A stretch of 64,000 bases of DNA from Pectinophora gossypiella (GCF_024362695.1 NW_026063249.1:620001-684000), one strand, 5' to 3'; shown: positions 46,425 to 58,008, counted from the first letter of the stretch. Program-made: numbers and translations. Notes: generated by a model not told the origin, from the letters alone.

Positions 46425-49400
46425 TTACTTTAGTCCATATAATATACAATGCGCAATTATATTTTTACGGCTTCTTGTAGTTCGATTACATAGGTCATCA
46501 TAACACACCCACTTATTCTGTCTGTGACAATGGGCCTTGTAATGACCGATTTTGTCAAATGTATTTGATATCGGCGGTAAGAATTCAATAATCCCCATGA
46601 TGTTGTATGTTTTTGATTCTAGCTTAATTTCCAGTGGTACTTCATTTATACACACCGAGTCACTTTGACTTAACTCAAAATTTATAACATTTGCAAGACA
46701 TAAGTAAATGTTCGTGTTCCATTGCAGTTATTACGTCGACACACTACTACGTTATCGCTTGCCAGCATAGAAGCCGCGGAATCATTTAATTCTGAAACTT
46801 CTTTTTTGTTCATATCAAGTGGCAAAAAAGCAATCTTTCTGGTCACATTATTGATGACACAAGACTCGTTTGTACAATTTTCTTTGACATCAGCGCTATA
46901 AATTGCATCAATCAAGTATTCGTCAAATATTTTTGTCACGCTACAGTCACAATGTATTTCGGTGATTCCGTTTGAAATATTCGTTTTAAAATATTGTTGT
47001 GCAATTTGTGCACGAATTCTGTACAAGTCTTGTCGTGTTTTCTTGTCATCAAGCATATTTTTTAAAAACATACAAAAACTATTGCCAGTATTAGTTAATA
47101 CAGTTGTATTCACGGCAAAACCATCAGCACAAGCCGCTGCGATTACTTGAGCCGCGGCATCAAATGCGCACGTGTTCTTTAGTACCACGTTTTCCACACC
47201 AGATCTAGTTTTTAAACCATTTAATAGAAGAGGAACGTGCTTAATGGGTGTTTTCTTTTTAGGGAATTCCTTGCTTCCGAGGCCTCTCCAATTTTCTATT
47301 AGCGTGGGGTTTTCTGCGAAAATCGAGTCATCTAAATATTCTTTTTTTCTTTTTCTTGTATTTCGTGGTTTCTGTCCATCCTTTTTTTCTTTAACTATTT
47401 CATGATGTTCTTTGCTTGTTGCTGATTTTAATTCTCCAGCTATAAAGTCCGAATGTTTTATGATAAACTCATCTACACGCAATCGATTATTCTTAGTTGC
47501 AATATTAAAAACATATCGCTTTAAAGTTTTAAAACTGCTTTCAACGTTTGATGACGAGGGATTTTTCACATCAGAATTGTATATTGGGATCATCACGTTA
47601 GACCATAATGGTATACTCCCAACTAACCTTGTTAAATGCGGTATTAGTGACGGCATGTAATATAAATTTTCATGTAACATCTGATCATCGTCTTCTGTTA
47701 AAGAAACAATTAATTCTTCTTTCTCAATTTGATTTTTATACCAATTTGGCACATTTGAAGTTTCTTTAGTTTTGCAGTCTGTTTCTTCATTTACGTCAAA
47801 TAAACATGTATCTTCTTTTTTATCATCGTCTGACTTTTGATATTCTTCATCGATATCTTTTAAATCTAACAATAGTTTCTTTAGCCGTAATTTAGATTCT
47901 GAACATCTTGTTTCTTCTGCGTCAGAGCGATTAAGACTAACAGTGATTATATCGCAGACAACTTCTTTCAATAAATCGTAGTTTTCTAGCGTCCTTATGA
48001 GCAACAAGCAACGAAAATAAAACGTCCTTACCCTGCCGTCAACATTTTTAAAACAAGTTAAATTGTATAATATTTTTATTAAATGGCTTACGTCGATTCG
48101 AATATAGGTTTCATTGGGCGTTACGACATTTTTTTCCAGTTTATTCAGAGAATGTGTCACGTACTCTTTAGTAGACTCAAAATTTGTGAAAGACTTTACA
48201 GCTGCTCCGATAAGAGCTGGTGATTGATCCAATATTACTTCATTGGGAGGGGTTTTATTGTCAATCCAAGATTTTAACCATTTTGATATTGTGTTCATAT
48301 CATGTGTTGCTGATAACATCTGAGATATCGGCACGCTTCTTCCATTAAACTTATCGTACATGATACCAGAATACAAAAAAACATGATTTGTGTTGATGAT
48401 TTTCTCCGTAGGCCCAACTTCTTTTATCAAACTTCCAGTTGCATCTAAACTTAGAACAACTCTGTTATCTTTAATATATTGCCTATAATGTGCATCTTGA
48501 GCTGAAGACCAGTAATGAATGTAAAATGGATGCAAAGATATATGTTTAATTAAATCATCGTATGGTGGTATGTTTGTCATGGTCCAGACTGATAAAACGG
48601 GGTTTGTGTGGTAATGCTGGCTATGTCTGTCTTCATATTTTATTTGCTTTAAGCACCCCGAAGTCGGCAAGTGTGGTGGCTCTTGATCTGCAATATCCAT
48701 TGTAGCATCAACCAATTTATTACGAATTGTAATAGGTGACTCATGTTTCAATTCATAACTTAATTCCTTCCTTTGCACAGGAGACAACTTAATTTTTTTC
48801 ATGGGATTGTGCCGAAATGTTTTGTCGTAATTTAAAATTATTCCCTCACAAAAAGCAATTTTATCCGTAGGCCAATTGATTACTATTTTGATTTCAGCAT
48901 TACATTCAGTGCAGAATCCATAGCATGTAATTTGCTCTCCATACTTCACCGAATGGGTTTTGAATGTCCAACTACATGGCATTTTTGATTTATTCCAAAC
49001 CTCTTCTCGTAACAAATGAGCCCACTCATGTTTAGGCAATACAAATTTCTTTTGATATTTACCGCTGCACAAGACTTTGTTTCTAACTGTAAATTTTGCA
49101 ATAGGCAGTATTCGTTGCCACTTGTAAATGTCTAATTGAAATGTAAATACCTTAGACACGTTGGATAATCCCTTTGTTTCTTCTTCGGATTCACTAGATT
49201 CAATAATAGCATCGACCTTGGTATTTTCTTCGTTTTGTGTATTTTTGTCATTTTCTGTATTTTCGAGATCGAAAAAAAAAAGAATAATGTCTCTTCAATG
49301 AAATATACAGAGCCTTTTCTGATATTTTTGATTGTAATTCTACACTGATTGTGGAAAAAATTGGGTCACACTGTGAAGGCAAATCGTATTCATGTTTGAA

Positions 49401-49478
49401 ATAGTCTTTATATTTAACGAAAACTTCTTTTTGTTCTTCTAATTTAACAACACTACACTTTCCTCCCCGCCTCTTCAT
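46425..49478 (-). pseudogene. MULE-like transposase fused to a ubiquitin-hydrolase-like peptidase (two frameshifts)
   Basis: Read as one gene of roughly 1000 codons from ATG 49478. The first break is a 10-base A/T run (49272-49281) with one base too many; the main frame then covers 49240-46682. A second 1-base break near 46690-46700 leads into 46680-46425. Counting from the main frame (V at 49159 = 1): an N-terminal region with Cys pairs (CYGFCTECNAE, 79-89), first Asp in VVLSLDATGSL (239), second in VILDQSPAL (311), then YIRIDVSHLIKIL and the likely Glu in NPSSSNVESSFKTLK (540). From about 655 the protein shifts to KNTCAFDAAAQVI, a UCH-type Cys box (C664), and after the second break GHYKAHCHRQNKWVCYDDL, a matching His box. 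The fusion is read directly; its activity and exact families are inferred. Confidence 0.75.
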
Positions 49479-49794
49479 TTTCTTTAAATTATTATTTATT
49501 TTTTTATTTCTCACCACTAAATTCACATTAAACTACACGCCAAACAAATTGTCTTAACTCGGAAAAACGAAATGACGTGACTGACGCTTGATTTTAAGTT
49601 TTACTAAACATTTTATAAATACCCTCAAGTTCTAATAAAAACAAAATCAGATGAAGATTCAATAGACAGACTGTAGTATTATTATTATTTTAACTATTTT
49701 CCTGCAAGAATGATAATTCTTGCAGGAAAAGGAACAAATAAGCATCTTTGTATATTTAATGCAAGGAAAAACATGTGGAAATATTGTAAAAATA

Positions 49795-50187
49795 AAGGCA
49801 ACCATTTGCCTTTTGTAAATGTGATTCCTAATGTTACTACTTAAAGATTTGCTATGAAAAAAATGTAGGCGTCAAAAGTTTGTTTTATTGATTTCCTCAT
49901 TAATTACTTATCCAATTTGATTTAGATTATATTTTTGTGAGGTACGTTGAAGGTACATTCCTTTGGTAAATACTTCATAGCCATAGCTATTGTAATACAT
50001 TCATATTCAGCATACACCCGCGATTCAGACCGTAAGGACCGCGGCTCACTTTGTTATTGTTATGGCTCCCGTTTCATGGAGGTACAATGACTTTCATTAA
50101 AGGTACATACTAGTACATTGTAGGTACATTTCTCTCGTTTATAACATAATCATTTCTGAAACAATACACCCGCCATTCTGACCTACA
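49795..50187 (-). repeat. Right terminal inverted repeat
   Basis: Ends ...CCGCCATTCTGACCTACAC, the reverse complement of the left end, with scattered substitutions across about 390 bp. Confidence 0.9.
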
Positions 50188-50277
50188 CATTTTTTTCCGT
50201 GTGCATAACATGTCGTTCTTGTCCTCGGCTTTCAAAGTATAGCCAATTTACGGGGGGTTTTTTTTTCTCCGGTAATA

Positions 50278-53200
50278 GGCAAAGTTGTAGCAGGCGCCAC
50301 AAACTCTTCATACAAAAATGGCGCTACCTGTAGGGTTGTGCAAAGAAATCGACACCACTTATATTATGAATTTTTATTTTTTTACGGCAATTACAAAATT
50401 ACCAAGTCAATTATTCATTAATTTGCTTAGGTACAAATGTTTATAATCTTAGACAAATCTTAGGTACGCATGTTATTTTATTATAGTGCCACAAACTTAT
50501 CTGACCCGTTGACTGGCTGGGCGTCGCTAGTGGTCAAAAAACTAATTTTCGAAAAACAACGATTTTAGTAGTCCGTGTCACCGTGTCGGAAGCTTGCGGC
50601 TGTGTGTGAATTAATTTTATATAATCTTTGGTACGTTACAGGAACATTATAACAAACATAGGTACTAAAATATATAATTAAACATAACAAACATTAAATG
50701 AGCTATGTAGGCATTTTTAGTTATCTTAACATCTAATGTAGCTAGGCAAAGCACAAAAAAGTTATTAATCATTCTTAACGGAATAACAGAAATAGCTACC
50801 TAATCAAAATATTTTTTTACCGGATAAAGAAATTATTTTACAGGAATGCAGGACTAGCCAGTATCACGAAAGATTTTTTTTATTTTTTAATAATGAATTA
50901 TATTTAGCTTATTGTACGTTATATGTATTTATCAAAATTAATATTGAAAATGAAATGTCCTCGCCTGGAAACTTGGGGATCAGGTAATACCGCGACGATA
51001 TCGTTCAAATCTTGCACAGTAAATACGTCTTCAATGTAAGGATAGGTAAAGACTGTTCCTTGCTGACGCTTAGAATTTTTCACTTTTCGTGCAAACTTCA
51101 CTGTAGGAATTTTATCATTCATTGATATAACTTCCCCTACAAAATGTTTAATACTTTTTTTTGAAGCGAATTTCGCTATTACCCAACGGCCTTCTTGCAG
51201 TCCTAGACAATCTTGCGTATAGAATTCAATATCGCTCAGCCCAAACGGACAAACGTTTTCCTGTTCTTCTTGTTCCTGCAAACATGACTCAATATAGCTA
51301 TCGAAATTTTCATACTCTGAATCGTCTGTGTCAGCAGCGTCAAAAGAAATCTGCGATGTCAGGCTTGAATCGCTGTTGTACACGTGTCTCTTTTTTCTAC
51401 AAATTTTCGACTGTTTTCGTGTAGTACTTTTTCTTCTTTTCCTTTTATTTATTTCAGTACTTATTTCTCGTAAGATATTATTTTTTTCAGCGGAGGCTGC
51501 GTTTATAACTATATTAGATGTAATTATTATTTTTGGCTTCTGGTTAGATTTTTCAGATGGTTCTGGATTATTGTTAGGTCCTGCAACAATTTTCAACTGT
51601 AAGCAATTAGGTGTGTTATTGTAAAACGGTGTATTAGTTTCGGAATTCTTTGATACATCTTTCAGGCGTTGTACAAAATTATTTAAAATGACTTCTGAGT
51701 TCAGCAAATAAGTATTTACGGCAATAACACATAGACCAAAAAGACTGTTAGAGTTGTTTTGCACCGATGGTAAACATTGTGATTGTGTCAAATTGTTATG
51801 AATGCAACTGTCATTTTCTTTATCAAGCTCGTAGGTATCAATGGATGATGGAACACTTTTTTCTAATTCAGAATTTTTTATTTCAGCATGTTTTATACTC
51901 TCTTCTCTAACAATCGTTCTTGTTTTCGACGGTCCTGGTAAATTTGAGTCTATTTTAGCTTTCTGATTGGTTATTTTAGCATCTTTCATAGCTTTGTTTG
52001 CATCTATTTTGGCTTTCTTTCCGTCTTTTTTTGCATCTTTTCTCGCTTTTTTTGCTTTAGCTAGCTCTTCCGCTTCTTCCGTTGATATAGATTTACCAGG
52101 TACAACTGTAAGCTTATTAAGTGTGCCTGTCTTAATTGGTCTTGATTGCCTGTTCTGCTGCAAGAATTTTAGAAGGCTAGCATCAAACTGATGAGTATTT
52201 TCTTCTTGTACTGTTGGTATTTTCACCATCACTCGTGACGGGTTAAAAGGATATATTCCCGATCCTTCGAATCCCTTGCATATGTTGGTCTCCTTTGTAA
52301 TGTTTATTTTAGTCATTAATTGTTCTAGTAGCTGTGGGAAATGGCATTTGTTGATGGTGTTTGCAGTGCTGTATGTAGCTTTATAATTTGTTAAAATTTG
52401 ACGCCAATGACGTTTCATCGGTCCAAAAAATGCTACGTCTAGCGGTTGAGTAAGGTGGGTAGCATTTGTAGGAAGGAAAACAAATCTGATGTTGTGGGTT
52501 TGGCATAACTGAATTGTCTCCACGCTAAGGTGCGATGCCAAATTATCGCCTATAATCAATTTTATGCCGTCTCGAGAATTAGCCCACGGTAAGACTATAG
52601 TCTTGAACCAATCATCGAAACAAACCATATCAAACCATCCAGATTTTGTCCTATTATAACGAGCATCTTTTGGTCCATCTTCACACCATCTAGACCACAA
52701 GTGATCTGATTTATACACTACATATGGTGGTAAGCAATGTCCATCAGCAGTTCCGCTGAACATTATGGATACAGAACTTTTGCTAGTATTGATCACTCTT
52801 TCGGGATGTTTAGTCCCTCTTTTGAAAATGCATTTCTTGGAACCAGGATCATCACTCAAATTGGTTTCGTCAAAGTTGAGGATGTTAGAAGGGGGAACGT
52901 CGTTTAGCGAAGTTTCCAGATTTTTAAAGTATTCGTTCAACTCCTCTACGGTCTTAGAAGAACGACTTTTTTTGATGTTTTGAGTGGCCCTTTGTGCAAA
53001 ATTGTGACGCGTTAAAAATTCACGGGCCCAACGTTCACCCGGCATTTTTCCTTTAAATAGGCTTAGCTTTCCAGTTTTAATTAGATAATTGTGGACTACA
53101 ATCCGCAAATCTAATAAAGTAAGCGGACAGCCAAATTCAGCTGAAACATCCACCACTTTAGCGATATGTGTTTCTTCTTCTGTAGATAGCTCTGTAGGCC

Positions 53201-53931
53201 GACCAAAAGGTTTGCTGTGAAGGTTTTGTGATTTATTCACAATTGTTCTTCGGGGGATACCAAATTGCTTTTCAGCTTCGTATGATGAAATAACTTTGTC
53301 TCTTACGAGATTTGCAGCTACTTCCAACATTTCCGCTGAGTAGTCAGCATAACTGCGAGCACCTGGTTTTCTTCTTTTGCGCTTTTCGTTTTGCCATTTT
53401 TTCATTTAACTGCAAAATAATTAAGAGAAAGTCAAGATAAAATGATGCAGTGTTACTCAGGCACTGTACACATTGTATACTTTATGGGGTGACTGCAAAT
53501 TCACAAAAATGTTGAATATAAATCTTCCCTTGATACTGAACAACTTTACTCGAGGAACCTATATGTATCTATAGAATTCTTAAAGAAAAATTGTCAGCTA
53601 ATGTTAAGGTGATCAGCTGATTAGACCGCTTGAATGCTTTCTTTTAAAATGTATCGAGCTATGTTCTTTTGGAAAAATTGTTTAGTTTCATGGACCGATG
53701 CACATCTTTAGTGACCTATTGACTTACCTAAGTACAATTAAAACAAAATCATTTTAACCCACTTGCACTCCTACTGGGAGAACAACCAAATGAATGAGTG
53801 AGTAAGTGGTAATCCAAAGTATAAATTTATGATTAAACCTTTATTGAGATTCACAAAATGTTACTAGTGCCAACCCTAGACCTAGGCAAAGTTGTGTCAC
53901 CGAAAATACCAGAACACGCTACAACTTTGCC
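50278..53931. mobile_element. pogo/Tigger-like DNA transposon
   Basis: The 14-bp sequence GGCAAAGTTGTAGC at 50278-50291 is inverted at 53918-53931. It brackets an intact pogo-type transposase. The left end is preceded by TA as expected for the Tc1/mariner superfamily; the right flank is CA, so the exact right border or TSD is uncertain. It lies only 90 bp from the MULE-like element. Confidence 0.75.
50919..53405 (-). CDS. pogo/jerky-like transposase, 828 aa, intact
   Basis: ATG at 53405. Order: basic start, psq-type HTH (AANLVRDKVISSYEAEKQFG, IPRRTIVNKS, about 22-60), CENP-B-type HTH (about 75-145, ending GERWAREFLTRHNF), then a DDE_1 catalytic core with D179 (ILNFDETNLSDD), D287 (LIIGDNLASHLS) and D323 (NATHLTQPLDVAFFGPM). 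A Lys/Ala/Asp-rich stretch (KKARKDAKKDGKKAK) and a Ser/Asn-rich linker follow. At the C-terminus is a compact region (GRWVIAKFASKKSIKHFVGE ... PTVKFARKV) resembling a small beta-barrel reader domain. No stops, so possibly active. Similar domains have been domesticated (CENP-B, jerky), but TIRs and context favour a transposon. Confidence 0.92.
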   Translation of the reverse strand: MKKWQNEKRKRRKPGARSYADYSAEMLEVAANLVRDKVISSYEAEKQFGIPRRTIVNKSQNLHSKPFGRPTELSTEEETHIAKVVDVSAEFGCPLTLLDLRIVVHNYLIKTGKLSLFKGKMPGERWAREFLTRHNFAQRATQNIKKSRSSKTVEELNEYFKNLETSLNDVPPSNILNFDETNLSDDPGSKKCIFKRGTKHPERVINTSKSSVSIMFSGTADGHCLPPYVVYKSDHLWSRWCEDGPKDARYNRTKSGWFDMVCFDDWFKTIVLPWANSRDGIKLIIGDNLASHLSVETIQLCQTHNIRFVFLPTNATHLTQPLDVAFFGPMKRHWRQILTNYKATYSTANTINKCHFPQLLEQLMTKINITKETNICKGFEGSGIYPFNPSRVMVKIPTVQEENTHQFDASLLKFLQQNRQSRPIKTGTLNKLTVVPGKSISTEEAEELAKAKKARKDAKKDGKKAKIDANKAMKDAKITNQKAKIDSNLPGPSKTRTIVREESIKHAEIKNSELEKSVPSSIDTYELDKENDSCIHNNLTQSQCLPSVQNNSNSLFGLCVIAVNTYLLNSEVILNNFVQRLKDVSKNSETNTPFYNNTPNCLQLKIVAGPNNNPEPSEKSNQKPKIIITSNIVINAASAEKNNILREISTEINKRKRRKSTTRKQSKICRKKRHVYNSDSSLTSQISFDAADTDDSEYENFDSYIESCLQEQEEQENVCPFGLSDIEFYTQDCLGLQEGRWVIAKFASKKSIKHFVGEVISMNDKIPTVKFARKVKNSKRQQGTVFTYPYIEDVFTVQDLNDIVAVLPDPQVSRRGHFIFNINFDKYI

Positions 53932-54185
53932 CACTAGGCTTTCTAGGTGAAAGCAAGCAATTTGTTTAAAAATATAAAGAGCAACGGGAAATAGGTAGTA
54001 TTTACTTACATTGGAATGTTCTCACAGCTCTGAAACACTTTCTTTTAAGCAGAAACAGCAAATTCTAAACAGACACTTACAATCACTACGCGCACGCGCT
54101 TGCTTTCATTACTCAACTGTCGTACCAATATTGAAGTTACCATAAATAAAATTAAAATAAATGTTGCCATAATAATGTAAAATTT
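53932..54185. other. Short AT-rich spacer
   Basis: Nothing recognisable. Confidence 0.4.
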
Positions 54186-54836
54186 TTACCAAATAGTCAG
54201 AAGTAATACAAAACTAACCAAATGGGAAATATCGCAGTTGAAACAAATTAGGCAAACTTGCGCTTGGTTGGCAATGTTGCAGCATTCTACGGTATTGGCA
54301 TTATCACTGGCTGCTGAAGAATCAGACTCCTCAACAAGCATATTATGATAAGATTCTGCCCTTTCCTTCTTTTTATTAGAGTTAGGGATGTTCCGATGCC
54401 ACCAAAGTATCGATACCTACTCATTTCGATAACACTCAAATCTTTTTCGATACTACTTAAATAAGTAAGTATCGATACTTACTGATATCGATACTTTTTA
54501 GTACTTTTATTTTGTTTTTCTTTCTTTTTTTTGTACTTTCATTTTAGGAAAGCAATCGCAAACAAAAAAGAAAAGTTTAGGATCCTACCTTTCGTTGGTC
54601 CCTTTATTTTCTTTTTCTGTAATTTGCCTTTGTCCACACTTTGATAACATTGGAATAAACCGATGAATTCGATAATTACAATATAAAATTACTTGTAAAC
54701 AATTACTTTTACAATTGACAAACTTAGCGGGATGATCGGCGGGCGGGTGCGGGCGTCTCCCTCTCTCGCATTCGGCTCGGGCTCGGCTGAAGTCGGACGA
54801 ATTCGGCTGGCCTAGCCCGAGACAACGCGTGATTGA

Positions 54837-55250
54837 CTTAAAAGGTAAATAATCAGAGTAACTACCTGAGAATGTCGGCAACTCAATTGTAGGCAATTTT
54901 GATTTTGAAACACGTTGATTACATTCGGCATTTTGTAACTTGTTATCACTTTGATCGGCCAATCGCTTGTCTATTTTCGAGAGGATGTGATAGAATTTAT
55001 TTTCCACGTTTTCGACATCCTCTTTGTCGTCCAAGTCCAACGTTAAGATGTTCTTATTGTAATCTTCGTATTGCGAAAAAGTCTCGATTAGCCGCGACTT
55101 TTTTACAACGAGACATTGGTTAGTAGCCTTTTCAAAGGCGGAGACGTCTTCCACAAAGTTGTATAAACGTGTGATAGAGGCTTTGTTATAACCACGCGAT
55201 GCCTTTAAAAATGATAACTTATCTTCTTTCGGATCACTATCGGAAGCCAT
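54837..55250 (-). pseudogene. Captured BEL/Pao gag N-terminal fragment
   Basis: ATG 55250 opens MASDSDPKEDKLSFLKASRG, followed by a helical Lys/Glu-rich stretch and the hallmark LPTIELPTFSGSYSDYLPF of the DUF1759 gag region in BEL/Pao retrotransposons. Similarity ends after DYLPFKS, and the frame then runs on to 54585 in unrelated sequence. Only about 138 residues are present, starting exactly at a Met, so it resembles a captured 5' exon. This is an old retroelement fragment, not an intact retrovirus-like gene. Confidence 0.75.
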
Positions 55251-55435
55251 CGTGGCCTTATTTGTACCTATACAATATGTAACGCGCCGCCACGCGACGA
55301 ATACCGGTAACTCGGTAACCGGGTGCGATCAGCTTTTGATCTATCAGTTGATGGGTTCTCGGTTTTTTTTGTTTTCGGTTGTTTTGCTGATTCGATACCA
55401 AATATTTTTGTTTCGATACCGAGTATGTATCGCAA

Positions 55436-55852
55436 AATTAAAACACATAATAACGGGTTCTTATCGCGTTTAAATGGGGATATGAGACTCCCGATATTTC
55501 GAAACACTGTTGCAAGTGCCATGATCACGGGATGACTGATGAGATTGGAGTGGAGTAGGTAGATCCATAATTTTCTACGGGCAGACAGTGTCTACCCTGT
55601 TTCTTTGCCGCTTGTTTATGTTTTTGATATCGGAATGTTTGGAACCATCTGAACTCGCACCAAACTCACTACGACAAACCGCACTCACTGTGTCCTCACA
55701 TTTTTTCACCACATTAGGCCGTTTCAAACTTTTTACAACACCTACTACTGGATTCCACATGGTCGATAATTTGAACCCGTCTTCCCTGTTGAAATTTTTA
55801 TCTCATATCCCCATTTAAACGCGGTAAGAACCCGTTATTATGTGTTTTAATT
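55436..55852. mobile_element. TTAA-flanked MITE inside the hAT element
   Basis: AATTAAAACACATAATAACG at 55436 is mirrored by CGTTATTATGTGTTTTAATT ending at 55852, with about 50 bp of near-perfect inverted repeat including TTTAAATGGGGATATGAGA. TTAA occurs at both edges, suggesting piggyBac-type mobilisation. Confidence 0.75.
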
Positions 55853-56239
55853 ATGATAATAACCGCGTAAACTTAAAACAATGTATCGCAAAATTGATTC
55901 GATAAAATAAATACTTGGTATCGAATCAAAAATATCGAGTACCTACTTGTATTTACTTGCATCGGAATATCCCTAATTAGAGTCAGTATGCTGGACTGGG
56001 AAACTCTTTTCGTCTTCGTATTTTATTTTTCTCACTTCTGAAACAAAAACTTCTTTAACGTATTCTCTGTTGGCTTTTGGCACCCATTTCATTTTAAAAA
56101 AGGGATAACATACAGATGCTATTATGCCATCTTTTGTTTTTGGCTCCTCTAATTTATAAAACCTCTCAAAACGCCTATTAAGACTTTCTTTAATAACTTC
56201 TATCAATACATCACAATATGTAAGGTTATCCATTTTCAA

Positions 56240-56688
56240 ACTGCTTAGAATTATGGCTTTTTCTCCAATAATCCGATCTTATACTTTTGGTCTTACATCT
56301 GGACTATTCTGTTCTACATGAGTCGATGCGTCATAATTTTGCTCGTCAATAACCGCTGACTCTTCCGCAACGACAATCTTATCAACACTATCCCATCCCG
56401 ATGGCGCATTTACACTACACGCAACGGATCCATCTCATTTCGCCGTTCAAGACCTGATGAATAGGAATTTTCATTGTTTTCTGTTTCATCAGAAATCAGA
56501 ATCATTTATTCAACGTAATTATCATGGATAAACTTGTTGAAGGTCAATGTAACATTTTTGAATTTACGTCATTTCGCAAGGTGTTATGGCTGAGGAGAAG
56601 AAATGACAAGAAACTGCAACAGCAACACATCTTTTAAAAACCAATGAGGATATACATTACAAGTTATTTAATAACTAGAGGAACACAT
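56240..56688. other. No recognised gene
   Basis: Short broken frames only. It may contain decayed upstream exons of the hAT-like gene, and its left part borders the LINE tail. Confidence 0.35.
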
Positions 56689-57998
56689 TCAATACCAGAC
56701 ATTTTTATCATTTAGGTAGTCATTAATCTTATAATAAGCTTTTTTACATAAAGTAAGCTTCACGTGAGCTTTAAATTTATTTTCTGACAAATTTAAAATA
56801 TTATCTGGTATTTTATTGTAAAAACGTATACATAACCCCAAAAAAGATGAATTTAATTTACTTAATCTAGAATTTTGAATAGCAATTTTATGTTTATTTC
56901 TTGTATTGTAAGTATGCCTTTCACAGTTTCTCGGAAGGAGAGATAAGTTTTTACGTACATACATAATGTTTTCATATATATATTGACTTGCGACCGTCAG
57001 TATATTTATTTCTTTAAACAGCTCCCTCAAAGAGTCCCGACAACGCAGCTTATAAATAGCGCGAACTGCTCTTTTTTGAATGATGAAAATAGTTTCTACA
57101 TCAGCGGCTCGACCCCACAGCAAAATACCGTAAGACATTATGCTGTGGAAGTAGCTGAAGTAGACAAGTCTAGCAGTGGGTACATCTGTGAGTTGTCGGA
57201 TCCTTCTGACGGCATATGCTGCTGAACTTAGCTTGCCCGCTAGTGATACAATATGTGGGCCCCATTGAAGTTTTGAATCTACAGTAATTCCTAAGAAAAC
57301 TGTGTGTTCAACAAAATCTAGTTTCTCATCGTTAATTTTAATGTTATTATTTACTTTCTTTACGTTTGGTAGAACAAATTTAAGACACTTCGTTTTCTTA
57401 GCATTTAGAACTAGGTTATTTACTGTAAACCAACTTAGAACCTGCGACACAGCGCTGTTTGCTTCGTCAAATTCCTCTAACTTTCTGTCGATTTTAAATA
57501 TAAGAGAAGTGTCATCCGCGAACAGCACAATGTCAGCTTGGTTCTGTACTACATAAGGTAAATCATTTATGTACACTAAAAAAAGAAACGGACCCAAAAT
57601 GGATCCTTGAGGAACTCCCATTTGAACATGAGAGCCCGAAGAAGTTGTACTATTGATTTGTACCTTTTGTATCCTACCACCTAGATATGAATTTAACAAA
57701 CTGAGAGCTCCATTATTTAGTCCATAGTGCCTCAATTTCAAAAGCAAGGTCTCGTGATCCACGCAGTCGAACGCCTTAGACAAGTCACAGAATACTCCTA
57801 CGGCATTCTGCGACTTCTCCCTAGCATCGAAAATGTGTCGAACAAATGTCACACTCGCGTCTGTTGTAGACCGACCCTTAGTAAAAAACCAAACTGTCAA
57901 TAAAAAATGTCTCTAAAAATAATTCTATGTCCAATTCTTTGCCAGAGAAGCCTTGAATATTTTGGTGAACTAGTTTTAATATTCCAAGCTTCTCTTTT
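56689..57998 (-). pseudogene. CR1-like ORF2 with endonuclease deleted
   Basis: From about 57998 the frame reads LGILKLVHQNIQGFSGKEL, the first strand of a LINE endonuclease. Within about 30 codons it jumps to GRSTTDASVTFVRHIFD, RT motif 2a. Most of the endonuclease and the RT N-terminus (more than 1 kb) are therefore missing. The remaining RT has FCDLSKAFDCVDHETLL, MGVPQGSILGPFLFL and the catalytic IVLFADDTSLIF, then the C-terminal region (YFHSIMSYGILLWGRA, HTYNTRNKHKI), open to the stop at 56689. Non-functional alone. Confidence 0.82.
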
Positions 57999-58008
57999 GT
58001 CTTATTGT

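Larger units (their letters stand above)
45848..50187. mobile_element. MULE-like DNA transposon with long TIRs and a transposase-peptidase gene
   Basis: About 4.34 kb bounded by ~400-bp inverted repeats that begin GTGTAGGTC. Long TIRs are typical of Mutator-like and fold-back (FB-NOF type) elements. One large minus-strand gene fills the interior. No TSD is visible (left flank CTATAAGTA, right flank ATTTTTTTC), so one end may have been altered after insertion. A perfect 15-bp hairpin (TTTTCCTGCAAGAAT/ATTCTTGCAGGAAAA) at 49697-49730 sits upstream of the gene and may be regulatory or another small insertion. Confidence 0.85.
54383..55975. mobile_element. Non-autonomous hAT-like element, 8-bp TSD
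   Basis: Flanked by ATTAGAGT at 54375-54382 and 55976-55983, the TSD length of hAT elements. The ends are inverted: TAGGGATGTTCCGATGC at left and GCATCGGAATATCCCTA at right. Subterminal regions are rich in ATCGATAC/CGATACC motifs, likely transposase-binding repeats. It has no transposase. Instead it holds a BEL/Pao gag piece and a TTAA-flanked MITE. Confidence 0.9.
54186..56239 (-). pseudogene. hAT-like transposase fragment split by a TIR element
   Basis: The first part runs from about 56239 to 55976 (LTYCDVLIEVIKESLNRRFE, DGIIASVCYPFFKMKWVP, ending HTDSN). If the element at 54383-55975 and one TSD copy are left out, the frame continues uninterrupted in 54382-54186 (KKKERAESYHNML, EESDSSAASDNAN). 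The pattern 'C..L......L..RF......... IAS..HP.FK..W' is that of the C-terminal half of hAT-type transposases in insects. The beginning of the gene is not present in recognisable form in 56240-56688. Confidence 0.6.
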
